DNA of 64,000 nucleotides from Knoellia koreensis (GTDB lineage Bacteria; Actinomycetota; Actinomycetes; Actinomycetales; Dermatophilaceae): NCBI RefSeq assembly GCF_013041615.1, contig NZ_JABEPQ010000001.1:1170976-1234975 (forward strand), given 5' to 3'. The position numbers and the translations under genes are program-made. How positions within the stretch are numbered: the stretch's first letter is position 1; the number at the start of each line of letters is the position of its first letter. Under the pieces are notes generated by a model, which worked only from the letters and a program-made list of their open reading frames with translations, had not been told where the DNA came from and made no database searches. Below, one piece after another: positions 53,978 through 62,437 of the stretch.

Positions 53978-55221
53978 GGCGTCACCAGCGACGGTTGACG
54001 ACGGGTGCGGCTCAGCTCGTGCGAGCTGACGAACTCGAGGTCGTCAACCCGCACCCGCGCAGCGTGCGCCAGACCCGCCTCACGGTCCCGCGCCACCGCG
54101 GCCTCCTCGAGCCCGGGAAGGTCGATGGGCCACGCCGGTGCCGCGATGGGCTCCGGCTCGCCGACAAGGCTCGGGTCGATCCCCAGGAGCGGCGCGACCA
54201 CCTGCGGGTCCTGGAGCTCCGGGATGCCGAGCGTCGGCAGCCCGAGCTCCTCCTGCGCCTCGCGAACCGCCAACGGCGACCTGGTGAGGGTGCCCGACAC
54301 GGCGACGACGTCGAACCCGTGCTCGGTCAGCGAGCGCACGCCCTGGGCAGCGCCCATCGCGTCAGACGCGGCGAGCACCACGACGTCGATGAGGTCGTGC
54401 ACGATCGGCGAGGTCAGCAGCCGACGGTTCTCCTGCTGGAAGACGCCGTCGGCGATCTCGACGAGGTTGACACCGCACCCACCCAGCGACAGGTGCCCGA
54501 CCAGCTGCGCCATGACGTCCTCGAGGACGGGGATCGGCTGCCGGAACGACGACGCGAGTCCCGCGTCGGTGAAGTCGAGCATCATGTGGGCGCCGGCGTC
54601 GAGCATGACCCAGTAGTCGTTGCCCGAGCCGGTGCCGGTCACCTTGGTGGCACCCGGGCGGACCCCGACCTTGGAGAGGCCGTGGAGGATGTAGTGCATC
54701 GTGGTGGTCTTGCCGGCGTTCATCGAGGTGCCGAGCACCGCCACCGTCCGCGGGCGGATGGCCGGCACGTCGATCATCGGCAGCCGGAAGTCGGCGACGT
54801 TGATCGGTCGTCCGGACTCGTCACCGACGAGGCCGATCGGCACGATGTCGGTGGCGGCCCGCACCGCCCGGCTGCGCGACTGGGCCTGCGAGGCGATGCC
54901 GCCACTGGCGACCAGCTGCACCGGCCCGAGGTGACGCGGCACGTAGGACTCGAACTGGTCGGTGGCGTAGCGGTCGGCGTAGGCGACGATGACGAGGTCG
55001 TCGACGTGCAGGTGGCTGCGCCGTCCGTGCGGCTGCTCGATGTGCTTGTGCTGCCCGAGCCGCTCGACGCGGGCGAGCACCACATCGCCGGAGCGTGGCC
55101 GCACGGCGCCGCCCACCAGCGTGCGCATCGCCTCGGGCGGAACCCGTCTGGTCGCGAACGACTGTTTCGCGGCAGCGCGCATTGCGGGGGTGACGGACCG
55201 CACCCAGGTCTGGCGCCTCAT
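53974..55221 (-). CDS. P-loop NTPase, DUF1611/BioD-like
   Basis: 415 residues. A ~130-residue N-terminal domain (PRSGDVVLARVERLGQHKHI ...) is followed by a P-loop at about residue 159 (VAVLGTSMNAGKTTTMHYIL) and a SIMIBI-class NTPase domain (VTGTGSGNDYWVMLDAGAHM, VNLVEIADGVFQQEN), similar in layout to DUF1611 (DgcN) and dethiobiotin synthetase-like proteins. Exact family and substrate are not known. ATG 55221 has no ribosome binding site of its own but overlaps the stop of a hexapeptide frame that does. Confidence 0.7.
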   Translation of the reverse strand: MRRQTWVRSVTPAMRAAAKQSFATRRVPPEAMRTLVGGAVRPRSGDVVLARVERLGQHKHIEQPHGRRSHLHVDDLVIVAYADRYATDQFESYVPRHLGPVQLVASGGIASQAQSRSRAVRAATDIVPIGLVGDESGRPINVADFRLPMIDVPAIRPRTVAVLGTSMNAGKTTTMHYILHGLSKVGVRPGATKVTGTGSGNDYWVMLDAGAHMMLDFTDAGLASSFRQPIPVLEDVMAQLVGHLSLGGCGVNLVEIADGVFQQENRRLLTSPIVHDLIDVVVLAASDAMGAAQGVRSLTEHGFDVVAVSGTLTRSPLAVREAQEELGLPTLGIPELQDPQVVAPLLGIDPSLVGEPEPIAAPAWPIDLPGLEEAAVARDREAGLAHAARVRVDDLEFVSSHELSRTRRQPSLVTP

Positions 55222-55238
55222 GGGCGTGCAGCAATCAT
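55218..55238 (-). CDS. Candidate leader peptide ORF (MIAARP)
   Basis: ATG ATT GCT GCA CGC CCA TGA: six sense codons preceded by AAGGAG at 7 nt spacing, the best ribosome binding site in this leader. Its TGA overlaps the NTPase ATG (ATGA), so ribosomes ending here could start the larger gene. It may be only a coupling device or may respond to amino acid supply. Confidence 0.45.
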   Translation of the reverse strand: MIAARP

Positions 55239-55487
55239 CGGTGGACTCCTTCGTCTGGCCGGAACTCCCTGCAGGACAGGCCTGCTCGCGCCCTCCGATG
55301 CGAACTCGGACAAGTCTGGCGGCCCCCGCAGTCACGGCGAATCCGACGAATGCCGTGAAAGTTCCGCCCTTCAATGCGTCAGATGCACCAGTTGAACGGA
55401 CAACCATCCTCGGGTTGGACGCGACAGCGGTTGTTTGCCGAAGCTACGTCCCGTTTGCCTAGACGGCAGGCCCGGTCGGGCGGGGCT

Positions 55488-55673
55488 TCAGAACCCGGCG
55501 TTGCGGAGCATGAACTCCGTCTCGGTGTCGCGCCCGCCGCGCGGATCCTCCGGCGGCTCGACCTGCTGCATCGTGCGCAGGTCGGCGGGGTCGACCCGCT
55601 CGGGCAAGCGGGTGAAGTCGGGCAGCGGGCGGCGGGGTGGGCCTGCCACCGTCGCCTTCATCCGCTTACGCAT
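55488..55673 (-). CDS. Short hypothetical protein
   Basis: 61 residues: MRKRMKATVAGPPRRPLPDF and a C-terminal acidic stretch (PEDPRGGRDTETEFMLRNAG) with no membrane helix or signal. Amino acid composition is plausible for a real soluble protein, but evidence is limited to the frame and a weak GGAG close to the ATG. Function unknown. Confidence 0.45.
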   Translation of the reverse strand: MRKRMKATVAGPPRRPLPDFTRLPERVDPADLRTMQQVEPPEDPRGGRDTETEFMLRNAGF

Positions 55674-55680
55674 GCTCCGA

Positions 55681-55743
55681 GTATGCCGCACGCGGCCCCT
55701 CGGGCGAAGGGACGCGGGCCGCCTCGCCAGGCACGCGGCATAC
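55681..55743. repeat. Inverted pair of GTATGCCGC downstream of tsf
   Basis: GTATGCCGC (55681-55689) and GCGGCATAC (55735-55743), with inner GCGGCCC/GGGCCGC arms between them, form a long hairpin between the short hypothetical gene and tsf. Confidence 0.65.
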
Positions 55744-55751
55744 GACGCAGC

Positions 55752-55783
55752 GAGGCCCCCCACCGCGGACGGTGAGGGGCCTC
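55752..55783 (-). terminator. Hairpin terminator after tsf
   Basis: GAGGCCCC and GGGGCCTC arms with an inner CACCG/CGGTG stem form a 13-bp helix with one mismatch, 21 nt downstream of the tsf stop codon. Well placed to end rpsB-tsf transcription. Confidence 0.7.
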
Positions 55784-55804
55784 GGGCTGAGGTGACGGCG
55801 GGCG

Positions 55805-56632
55805 TCAGGCGCCCACGCGGAAACGCTCGAAGCCAGCGATCGTGGCGCCGGCCTCCTCGACGACCTTCGCGACGGTCTTCTTGGCGTCCTTGGCGAACGG
55901 CTGCTCGAGGAGCACGTTCTCCTTGAAGAAGCCGTTGACGCGACCCTCGACGATCTTCGGGAGGGCGGCCTCGGGCTTGCCCTCCTCCTTCGCGGTGGCC
56001 TCGGCGACCCGACGCTCGTTCTCGACGGTCTCGGCGTCGACCTCGTCACGGGTCAGCACGGTCGGGCTGAACGCCGCGATGTGCATCGCCACGTCGCGCA
56101 GGGTGGCCTCGTCGCCCTCGCCGCCGACCAGGACACCGATCTGCGCGGGCAGGTCGGGGCTGGTCTTGTGCAGGTAGGACACGACGACGGGGGCCTCGAC
56201 GCGACCCACGCGCTTGACCTCGATCTTCTCGCCGATGGTCGCGTTGGCGTCGTCGAGCAGCTCCTTGACCGACTTGCCGTCACCGGCGTCGGCGGCCAGC
56301 AGCGCGTCCGCGTCAGCCGCACCAGCAGCGACCGCGGCGGCGAGCACCTGGTCGGCCAGCGCGATGAACTTCTCGCCCTTGGCGACGAAGTCGGTCTCGC
56401 ACAGGACCTCGACGAGGGTGCCCACGCCGCCCTCGGCCTTGGCGGTGACCAGACCGTTGGAGGTGGTGCGGCCCTCGCGCTTGGTGACGCCCTTGAGGCC
56501 CTTGACGCGCAGGATCTCGGTGGCCTTGGCCTTGTCGCCATCGGCCTCGTCGAGGGCCTTCTTGACGTCGAGCATGCCGGCGCCGGTCGACTCGCGCAGC
56601 GCCTTGATGTCAGCGGCGGTGTAGTTCGCCAT
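55805..56632 (-). CDS. tsf: Elongation factor Ts
   Basis: 275 residues of usual length: the EF-Tu-contacting N-terminal module (ALRESTGAGMLDVKKALDEA, the TDF-type CETDFVAKGEKFIALAD) and dimerisation core are present. It recharges EF-Tu with GTP. Follows rpsB at 124 nt on the same strand with a hairpin in between. Confidence 0.96.
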   Translation of the reverse strand: MANYTAADIKALRESTGAGMLDVKKALDEADGDKAKATEILRVKGLKGVTKREGRTTSNGLVTAKAEGGVGTLVEVLCETDFVAKGEKFIALADQVLAAAVAAGAADADALLAADAGDGKSVKELLDDANATIGEKIEVKRVGRVEAPVVVSYLHKTSPDLPAQIGVLVGGEGDEATLRDVAMHIAAFSPTVLTRDEVDAETVENERRVAEATAKEEGKPEAALPKIVEGRVNGFFKENVLLEQPFAKDAKKTVAKVVEEAGATIAGFERFRVGA

Positions 56633-56710
56633 GGGTGATTCTCAACTCGTTTCTGTCGATGAGTCGGATGAGTGTGAGGGGTGGGACGGGCTCGCGGCCG
56701 CGTCCCCGAT

Positions 56711-56742
56711 GCCGGGGCCGTTCAGTGCGAACAGGCCCCGGC
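56711..56742. promoter_or_regulatory. Strong hairpin between rpsB and tsf
   Basis: GCCGGGGCC and GGCCCCGGC arms with an inner GTTC/GAAC stem around five bases; located 15 nt after the rpsB stop. It could attenuate or process the joint rpsB-tsf transcript. Confidence 0.6.
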
Positions 56743-56756
56743 ACCAATGGAGTTCG

Positions 56757-57710
56757 TCAGGCGCCGGCGATCTTGTCGGCCTGCTCCTCGGTGACCTCGG
56801 TGACAGCCTTGGCCTCGTCGGCCGGCATGCCCTCGCTGTCGACGGCGGCGGTCTCGTCCGCGGCCTTCTTCACCGACGATGGGCCGGTCTCGGTGTCGGT
56901 GTCGGCAGCGGCCTGCTCGCTCGCGGCCTCCTGGCCGGCCAGCAGCTCGCGCTCCCACTCGGCCAGCGGCTCGTCGCCCGCGACGGCCTCGCCGTCACCG
57001 GCAGCGGCCTTGCCGCCCTGGCTGCGCTGGATGAGGCCCTCGGCCACGGCGTCGGCGATGACGCGGGTCAGCAGGGTGACCGAGCGGATCGCGTCGTCGT
57101 TGCCGGGGATCTTGTAGTCGACCTCGTCGGGGTCGCAGTTGGTGTCGAGGATCGCGATGACCGGCAGGCCGAGCTTGCGGGCCTCGTCAACCGCGAGGTG
57201 CTCCTTCTTGGTGTCGACGATCCACACGGCCGAGGGGACCTTGGCCATGTCGCGGATGCCGCCGAGGGTCTTCTCGAGCTTGTCCTTCTCCCGCTTGAGG
57301 ATGAGGAGCTCCTTCTTCGTGCGACCGGAGCCGGCCACGTCGTCGAAGTTGATCTCCTCGAGCTCCTTGAGCCGGGTGAGGCGCTTGGAGATGGTGTTGA
57401 AGTTGGTGAGCATGCCACCGAGCCAGCGGTGGTTGACGTACGGCATGCCGACGCGGGTCGCCTGCTCGGCGATCGGCTCCTGCGCCTGCTTCTTGGTGCC
57501 GACGAACAGGATCGAACCGCCGTGGGCGACGGTCTCCTTGACGAAGTCGTACGCGTTGTTGATGTACGTCAGCGACTGCTGCAGGTCGATGATGTAGATG
57601 CCGTTGCGCTCGGTCATGATGAAGCGCTTCATCTTCGGGTTCCAGCGACGGGTCTGGTGCCCGAAGTGGACGCCGCTCTCCAGGAGCTGGCGCATGGTGA
57701 CGACGGCCAT
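56757..57710 (-). CDS. rpsB: 30S ribosomal protein S2
   Basis: 317 residues. Core matches S2 ([80 protein letters not shown]). After residue ~235 comes a ~75-residue acidic, Ala/Glu-rich extension not found in short S2 proteins, but frequent in actinobacteria. AAGGAGGA about 8 nt before ATG 57710. Confidence 0.97.
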   Translation of the reverse strand: MAVVTMRQLLESGVHFGHQTRRWNPKMKRFIMTERNGIYIIDLQQSLTYINNAYDFVKETVAHGGSILFVGTKKQAQEPIAEQATRVGMPYVNHRWLGGMLTNFNTISKRLTRLKELEEINFDDVAGSGRTKKELLILKREKDKLEKTLGGIRDMAKVPSAVWIVDTKKEHLAVDEARKLGLPVIAILDTNCDPDEVDYKIPGNDDAIRSVTLLTRVIADAVAEGLIQRSQGGKAAAGDGEAVAGDEPLAEWERELLAGQEAASEQAAADTDTETGPSSVKKAADETAAVDSEGMPADEAKAVTEVTEEQADKIAGA

Positions 57711-57977
57711 GCCGTGGTCCTCCTTGTGTCGTTGTCAGTTACGTCGGTGTGCCGCGTGGCTGCGACCACCTGCCTGGCGTCTGCAACGCACCCCGCCGGC
57801 ATACTGGCCGGACTGCCGTGGTGCGCCCCCGCTTCGTCGGCGAGCCGAGTCAGCGGGTGGAAGACGCGCGAATTCGACCGGCACGAGACCGGTCGTCCGA
57901 CCATGGTACGCCGTGCGGGGCTGAGCACGGTAATCCGGTCGCGCCGTGCGCCCGCACGCGGCTAGGGTCGCGGGCTT

Positions 57978-59222
57978 GTGACATCCATCCCCGCCCGCGT
58001 CGTCGAGTGGCTGGTCCCGGCGCGGATGGGGACGGCGTTCCGGTGGAACCTCGCCTCCTCGTGGGCCGGCCAGCTGGGTGACGGCATCGCCGTCGCCGCC
58101 GGACCATTGCTCGTGGCCTCGCTGACGCGCAACCCGACGCTCATCGCGGCCGCGGCCATGGTCCAGCACGTGCCCACGCTCCTGCTGGGGCTGTATGCCG
58201 GCGCCATCGCCGACCGCGTCGACCGGCGCCGCCTCGTGCTGGCCGCGAACCTCGTGCGGGTCGCGGTGCTGGCCGTGCTCGTCGTGACGATTGCGACCGG
58301 CCACATCTCGATCGGGTTGCTCCTTGGGGTGCTCTTCGCCGTCGGGGTGGCCGAGCTGTTCGCCGACACCGGGTGGCGTGCCGTGCTGCCGATGATCGTG
58401 CCCAAGGCCGACCTCGGCATCGGCAACGCGCGCCAGATGTCGGCCTTCCTCGTGGCCAACCAGATGGTGGGCCCGGCGGTCGGGGCGTCGCTGTTCGCCC
58501 TCGGCCAGGCCGTGCCGTTCGGGGTGCAGGGTGCCGCGCTCCTGCTGGCGGCCGCGCTGTTCACCAAGGTGCGGCTGCCCGCGTCGGCCGCTGGTGGTGC
58601 GAAGCCCGAGCAGCACATCGGGCGCGACATCACCGACGGGCTGCGGTGGATCTGGCACCACGCGCCCATCCGCACCCTGACCCTGGTCATCTTCATCTTC
58701 AACATCACCTGGGGCGCGCCGTTCGGCGTCCTCGTCTACTGGGCGCAGGAGCGACTGGGGCTGGGGTCGGTCGGGTTCGGGCTGCTCACGACTGCCTCGG
58801 CCGTCGGCGGGATCGTCTCGGTGCTGCTCTACGACCGGCTCGAGCGGATCGTTCCTCTCGCCCGACTGATGCGGATCTGCCTGTCGCTGGAGGTGGTGAC
58901 CCACCTGGCGCTCGCGCTCACCACGATCCCGTGGGTCGCAATGGCGATCATGGTCGTCTTCGGCGGCTACGCCTTCGTGTGGGGCTCGCTGTCCTCCGCA
59001 GTGCGGCAACGCGCGACACCGGACGAGTACCAGGGGCGCGTGGGCTCGGTCTACTGGCTCGGCCTCATCGTCGGGCTGCTGGTCGGGCAGTTCCTCGGCG
59101 GGCAGATCGCCTCGCACTTTGGGGCGGCGGCGCCGTTCTGGTTCGCCTTCGCTGGGTCCGGGATCACGCTGGTGCTGGTGTGGAGACAGCTGGCCCACAT
59201 CGCCCACGCCGAGGCCGACTGA
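57978..59222 (+). CDS. MFS transporter
   Basis: 414 residues with about 11-12 transmembrane helices. The loop 2-3 motif GAIADRVDRRRLVLAANLVR is the MFS signature. It belongs to the MFS group with an enterobactin exporter (EntS)-like layout (TAFRWNLASSWAGQLGDGIA; QRATPDEYQGRVGSVYWLGL). Substrate not inferable; an efflux role is likely. GTG 57978 and divergent from rpsB. Confidence 0.85.
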   Translation: MTSIPARVVEWLVPARMGTAFRWNLASSWAGQLGDGIAVAAGPLLVASLTRNPTLIAAAAMVQHVPTLLLGLYAGAIADRVDRRRLVLAANLVRVAVLAVLVVTIATGHISIGLLLGVLFAVGVAELFADTGWRAVLPMIVPKADLGIGNARQMSAFLVANQMVGPAVGASLFALGQAVPFGVQGAALLLAAALFTKVRLPASAAGGAKPEQHIGRDITDGLRWIWHHAPIRTLTLVIFIFNITWGAPFGVLVYWAQERLGLGSVGFGLLTTASAVGGIVSVLLYDRLERIVPLARLMRICLSLEVVTHLALALTTIPWVAMAIMVVFGGYAFVWGSLSSAVRQRATPDEYQGRVGSVYWLGLIVGLLVGQFLGGQIASHFGAAAPFWFAFAGSGITLVLVWRQLAHIAHAEAD

Positions 59223-59239
59223 CGCGGGCACGACCTGAC

Positions 59240-59284
59240 CCGATCCGCCCGATCCACCCGATCCGCCCGATCCACCCGATCCAC
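59240..59284. repeat. Nine-base tandem repeat CCGATCCRC
   Basis: Five consecutive 9-base units (CCGATCCGC or CCGATCCAC) start at 59240, 59249, 59258, 59267 and 59276, followed by a degenerate sixth (CCGGTCCGA), shortly after the MFS stop codon. A slippage-prone minisatellite. Confidence 0.8.
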
Positions 59285-59337
59285 CCGGTCCGACCGCGGC
59301 CGAAACGAGTCACCTGCCACGGCGCCGGCTCCGCCCC

Positions 59338-59404
59338 GTCGGTAAGCCACCCATGTGGAAGATCGTTGACGTCAACCATCGTCCAATTGGGTGACTTACC
59401 GACG
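59338..59404. repeat. 67-bp palindromic element, copy B
   Basis: Intergenic copy between the MFS gene and the converging PCD-VOC gene. Begins GTCGGTAAGCCACCC, ends GGGTGACTTACCGACG, with the GTTGACGTCAAC core; 60 of 67 positions match copy A (35917-35983). Here it could act as a terminator hairpin. Confidence 0.85.
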
Positions 59405-59424
59405 CCGGGGACGGTCTGGAGGTT

Positions 59425-60102
59425 TCAGCGGGCGGCGGGCGTGCAGACGCAGGACCGGTTGCCGTCGGGGTCCTCGAGCACCCAGTAGGCCGGGGCCGCC
59501 TTGTCGCTCACCAGCCGGCCACCGGCGTCGAGGGCGGCCTGGACCCTCGGCTCCCCCTCGTCCTCGGCGACCCACACGTCGAAGTGCCACCGCTGCTCGA
59601 AGTCCTGCTTCGGCAGGGCGGGCCCCTCGTCCTCCGGTCGCTCCGGTGGTGTCTGCCACCAGACCGTCGGCACCTGTCCGCTGGCGTCGTAGGGCTCGCC
59701 GCCCACGACCTCGCCACCCAGCAGCGCGGCGTAGTAGGCGGCATTGCGGCTGGTGTCGCCAGTGTCGAGGCCGAGCTCGAGCTGGGTGACGCCGCCCGTG
59801 TCGGCCGCGATCCCCAGCGATGCGGCCTGCTCACTGATCACCCGGGCCAGGTCGACATCCGCCTGGGTGACGCCGCCGGCGTGTGGACTCCCGACGCCGA
59901 CCACCAGGCTGGCCTCGGTCAGGGTGAGGTCGGCGTGCCGGCCGGCAGCGGTGGCCACCTCCCCGATCCGCGTGACCAGGCCCATGCCCGCGCCGAAGTC
60001 ACCCGTGGCGAACCTGGTCCTGAGCCGCCCCAGCAGGGGCCGCCAGTCCGCGAGTCCGGCCTCGGCCACCTGTTCCCTGGTCAGTCTCTCAGCCTGGGTC
60101 AT
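59425..60102 (-). CDS. PCD-like/VOC fusion protein
   Basis: 225 residues. The N-terminal ~100 residues resemble pterin-4a-carbinolamine dehydratase (RTRFATGDFGAGMGLVTRIG, GVTQADVDLARVISEQAAS), but the catalytic HHP motif position reads RHADLTL, so dehydratase activity is doubtful. The C-terminal ~120 residues are a VOC domain (LELGLDTGDTSRNAAYYAAL, WHFDVWVAEDE, YWVLEDPDGNRSCVC). Such fusions are common in actinobacteria; function unknown. ATG 60102. Confidence 0.78.
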   Translation of the reverse strand: MTQAERLTREQVAEAGLADWRPLLGRLRTRFATGDFGAGMGLVTRIGEVATAAGRHADLTLTEASLVVGVGSPHAGGVTQADVDLARVISEQAASLGIAADTGGVTQLELGLDTGDTSRNAAYYAALLGGEVVGGEPYDASGQVPTVWWQTPPERPEDEGPALPKQDFEQRWHFDVWVAEDEGEPRVQAALDAGGRLVSDKAAPAYWVLEDPDGNRSCVCTPAAR

Positions 60103-60210
60103 TCGTCTCTCCTCACAGGTCGGTGTGTCGTCCGCCGGCCACGCTAGGACCCGTTGCGGACGAACACCTTCCGCAAGTGCGAGGACTTTTCGGGACAGAC
60201 CGACCAGGGC

Positions 60211-60246
60211 GAGGTATGCCGCGGGGGCGAGCCCGCGGCATACCTC
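60211..60246 (-). terminator. Perfect hairpin built from GAGGTATGCCGCGGG
   Basis: Fifteen-base arms (60211-60225 and 60232-60246) with a six-base loop, 9 nt downstream of the M6-type metalloprotease stop codon on the minus strand. It has the two GTATGCCGC words in inverted orientation and is a strong terminator candidate. Confidence 0.8.
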
Positions 60247-60254
60247 ACCCCTGC

Positions 60255-62369
60255 TCAGCGGGCGATCGCGGTGCAGGTGGCGGTCGAGGTGCGGCTCGGG
60301 TCGCTCTCGCTCGTGGCCGTGAGGACGATCTTGCCCGGGCGCGTCCCGTCACCGGAGGCGAGGGCGTGGACTGGCACGGTCACGGTCTCGCCGGCCTTGG
60401 CGGTCGTCAGCGCGTTGGGCAGGTTGACCTGCCAGCCGGCGGAGGTCGTCGTGGCAGAGAGGCGGTAGACATCGTTGCCGAGGTACTGCGTCACGTCCTC
60501 CGGCTGGCCGGACGAATCCCCAACTCCCGCACCGGTGTTCGTGAGCTGGAACTGGCAGGTGGTGAGTCCGTCGGCGCCCTTCGGCGATGCCTTGCCCTTG
60601 AGCTTCACGCCGCGCCGCTGGTCGCCGGAACCGTCGAGCGAACGGACCGCGATGGTGTAGGTCAAGACGCCGTCGTCCGAGCGCTTGAGGTCCAGCACGT
60701 AGAAGTGGAGCCGGTTGGCCCCGTCGACGTACTCGTACTCGCTGCCGGAGTTGGTGCCGGCGTGGAACAGGCCGTCGGAGAGCTGGCGGTAGTCACCGAT
60801 GGTGATGGGCACCTTGGTGCCGTCCGGCAGGACGTAGTCGGTCATGTTGATGTCCTGCGGGTTGGCGTCGATGACCCACTCGAAGGGCGACCGGTCCTGG
60901 TTCTTGGACTTGGCCAGCAGCACACCGGAGTCGGGCGTGAACGAGTCGGCGCCCATCCGGTCGACGACCTCGACGGTGTAGTTGTCGTAACCGCCGCCAT
61001 CGCAGAACGGGTTCGTCGCCGTGCTGCACGCGGGCGACCGGTCGCCACCGTCGAGCGCGATGTTGACCCCGGACAGCCCGGTGTCGCCGGGCTGGACGAC
61101 GCGGGCGGTCACCGTCGCCACCGCCAGACCAGACTGCGCGAGGGCGTCGCGGGACAGCCGCAGGACGTTCTGCTCGTCCACCATGCCGAGGTCGATCTTG
61201 TTGCGCAGCATGTGTTGCGCGCCCATCGACCCACCGCCGGTCGCGGGGATGACCCACCGGCTGTGCGGACCGCCGGGACCATTGAAGGAGCCGCGACTGA
61301 GCATCTCCCAGATGCCCGTGTAGGAGCGTCTCGGCGGGTTGCCGTAGGGGTTGTTGTAGTTGTCGCCGATGCCGAGGATGTGGCTCAGCTCGTGGGCGTA
61401 GACACCCATGCCGCTGCTCTCGGCCTGCGTCGAGGAGCCCCCGCCGGCGTTGGGCCAGATGGTCGAGCCCGAGGCCCAGGACGTCCAGTCGACGTAGCGG
61501 GTGTCGGACCAGTTGGGCAGCGCCGGGTCGGGCGGGCCGAACTCGTCAGTGACGTCCTCCTTGGTCGGGAACTTCATCATCCCGAACTCCTGCCACGTCG
61601 AGGACTCGTCCTGACCGGCTGACAGGAAGAACACGAAGTCGTACTTGGCGCGGATGTCGGCGCCCTCGGCCGCCTGCCAGGCCGCGAAACCGTCGGTGCG
61701 GAGGTTGCGGGTGCAGGTGTCACCGGCCGGGCAGGCGCCCTGCCCCTGGAACTCCATGCCGTACTCGTGGTCCTTGCCGGGCATCTGGTACGGCCCGAAG
61801 GCGGTGAGGTCCACGCCGTAGCGACCGCCCGAGTCCTCCATCCAGTACTCGTGGATCGTGCGCCCCTGGTTGAGGGCACCCGGCTTGTTGAGGAAGTTCT
61901 CGTAGAACGTGGCCACCTCGGAGCGAGGCACGTTGCTCGCCTGGCTGCTCGGGTTGCCGAACACCGTCGACCCCTGCGGCTGGGTCACCACGAAGGGCTG
62001 GTTCGGGTAGTCGAGGAGCACCAGCGCGCCGTTGAACGTGTCCTTGGAGCCCTTGACGGCCGGGTCGTTCCAGCTCGTGCCCGGGGGTTTGACGTAGTCC
62101 TCCCACGTCATGTCGTCGGGGTTCTCCCAGTCCTGGGGGTCGATCGGACCTGGGAAGCCGGCAGCCTTGACCTCGTTCGCCATTCGGCGCTGGTCGGGCG
62201 AGCCGGTCGGCCCTCCCTGCTGCCACGGCTGCGTCTGCGGCCAGTGGTCGGCACGCCACGGCGTCGGCGCCGGGTCGGCGGCGGGGCTGGGGCCGGCCGA
62301 CGTGACGACCAGGGCCCCGACGGCGGCGAGGGCAAGCGGAACGAGGCGGCGAACAGTGCGGATGCTCAC
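60255..62369 (-). CDS. Secreted M6-family (immune inhibitor A-like) metalloprotease
   Basis: 704 residues with a signal peptide (RLVPLALAAVGALVVTSAG). Zinc motif HELSH (residues 326-330) in GVYAHELSHILGIGDNYN, preceded by an InhA/M6-type catalytic part (LVLLDYPNQPFVV, YWMEDSGGRYGVDLTAFG). The last ~120 residues form an Ig-like NEW3/CARDB-type beta domain (CQFQLTNTGAG, GETVTVPVHALASGDG). It is an extracellular protease. GTG 62369 is chosen to give a compact signal peptide; ATG 62426 would add 19 residues. Confidence 0.85.
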   Translation of the reverse strand: MSIRTVRRLVPLALAAVGALVVTSAGPSPAADPAPTPWRADHWPQTQPWQQGGPTGSPDQRRMANEVKAAGFPGPIDPQDWENPDDMTWEDYVKPPGTSWNDPAVKGSKDTFNGALVLLDYPNQPFVVTQPQGSTVFGNPSSQASNVPRSEVATFYENFLNKPGALNQGRTIHEYWMEDSGGRYGVDLTAFGPYQMPGKDHEYGMEFQGQGACPAGDTCTRNLRTDGFAAWQAAEGADIRAKYDFVFFLSAGQDESSTWQEFGMMKFPTKEDVTDEFGPPDPALPNWSDTRYVDWTSWASGSTIWPNAGGGSSTQAESSGMGVYAHELSHILGIGDNYNNPYGNPPRRSYTGIWEMLSRGSFNGPGGPHSRWVIPATGGGSMGAQHMLRNKIDLGMVDEQNVLRLSRDALAQSGLAVATVTARVVQPGDTGLSGVNIALDGGDRSPACSTATNPFCDGGGYDNYTVEVVDRMGADSFTPDSGVLLAKSKNQDRSPFEWVIDANPQDINMTDYVLPDGTKVPITIGDYRQLSDGLFHAGTNSGSEYEYVDGANRLHFYVLDLKRSDDGVLTYTIAVRSLDGSGDQRRGVKLKGKASPKGADGLTTCQFQLTNTGAGVGDSSGQPEDVTQYLGNDVYRLSATTTSAGWQVNLPNALTTAKAGETVTVPVHALASGDGTRPGKIVLTATSESDPSRTSTATCTAIAR

Positions 62370-62437
62370 AATTCGGACGGTAGACCTGCCCCAAGGCACT
62401 CGCCACCGGAAGTCTGCACACGGCATACCCTCAGGTC

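Noticed and set aside
57711-57977. Possible small gene between rpsB and the MFS transporter
   Set aside because: Only short shadow frames are present; the region reads better as a divergent promoter with the rpsB ribosome binding site.
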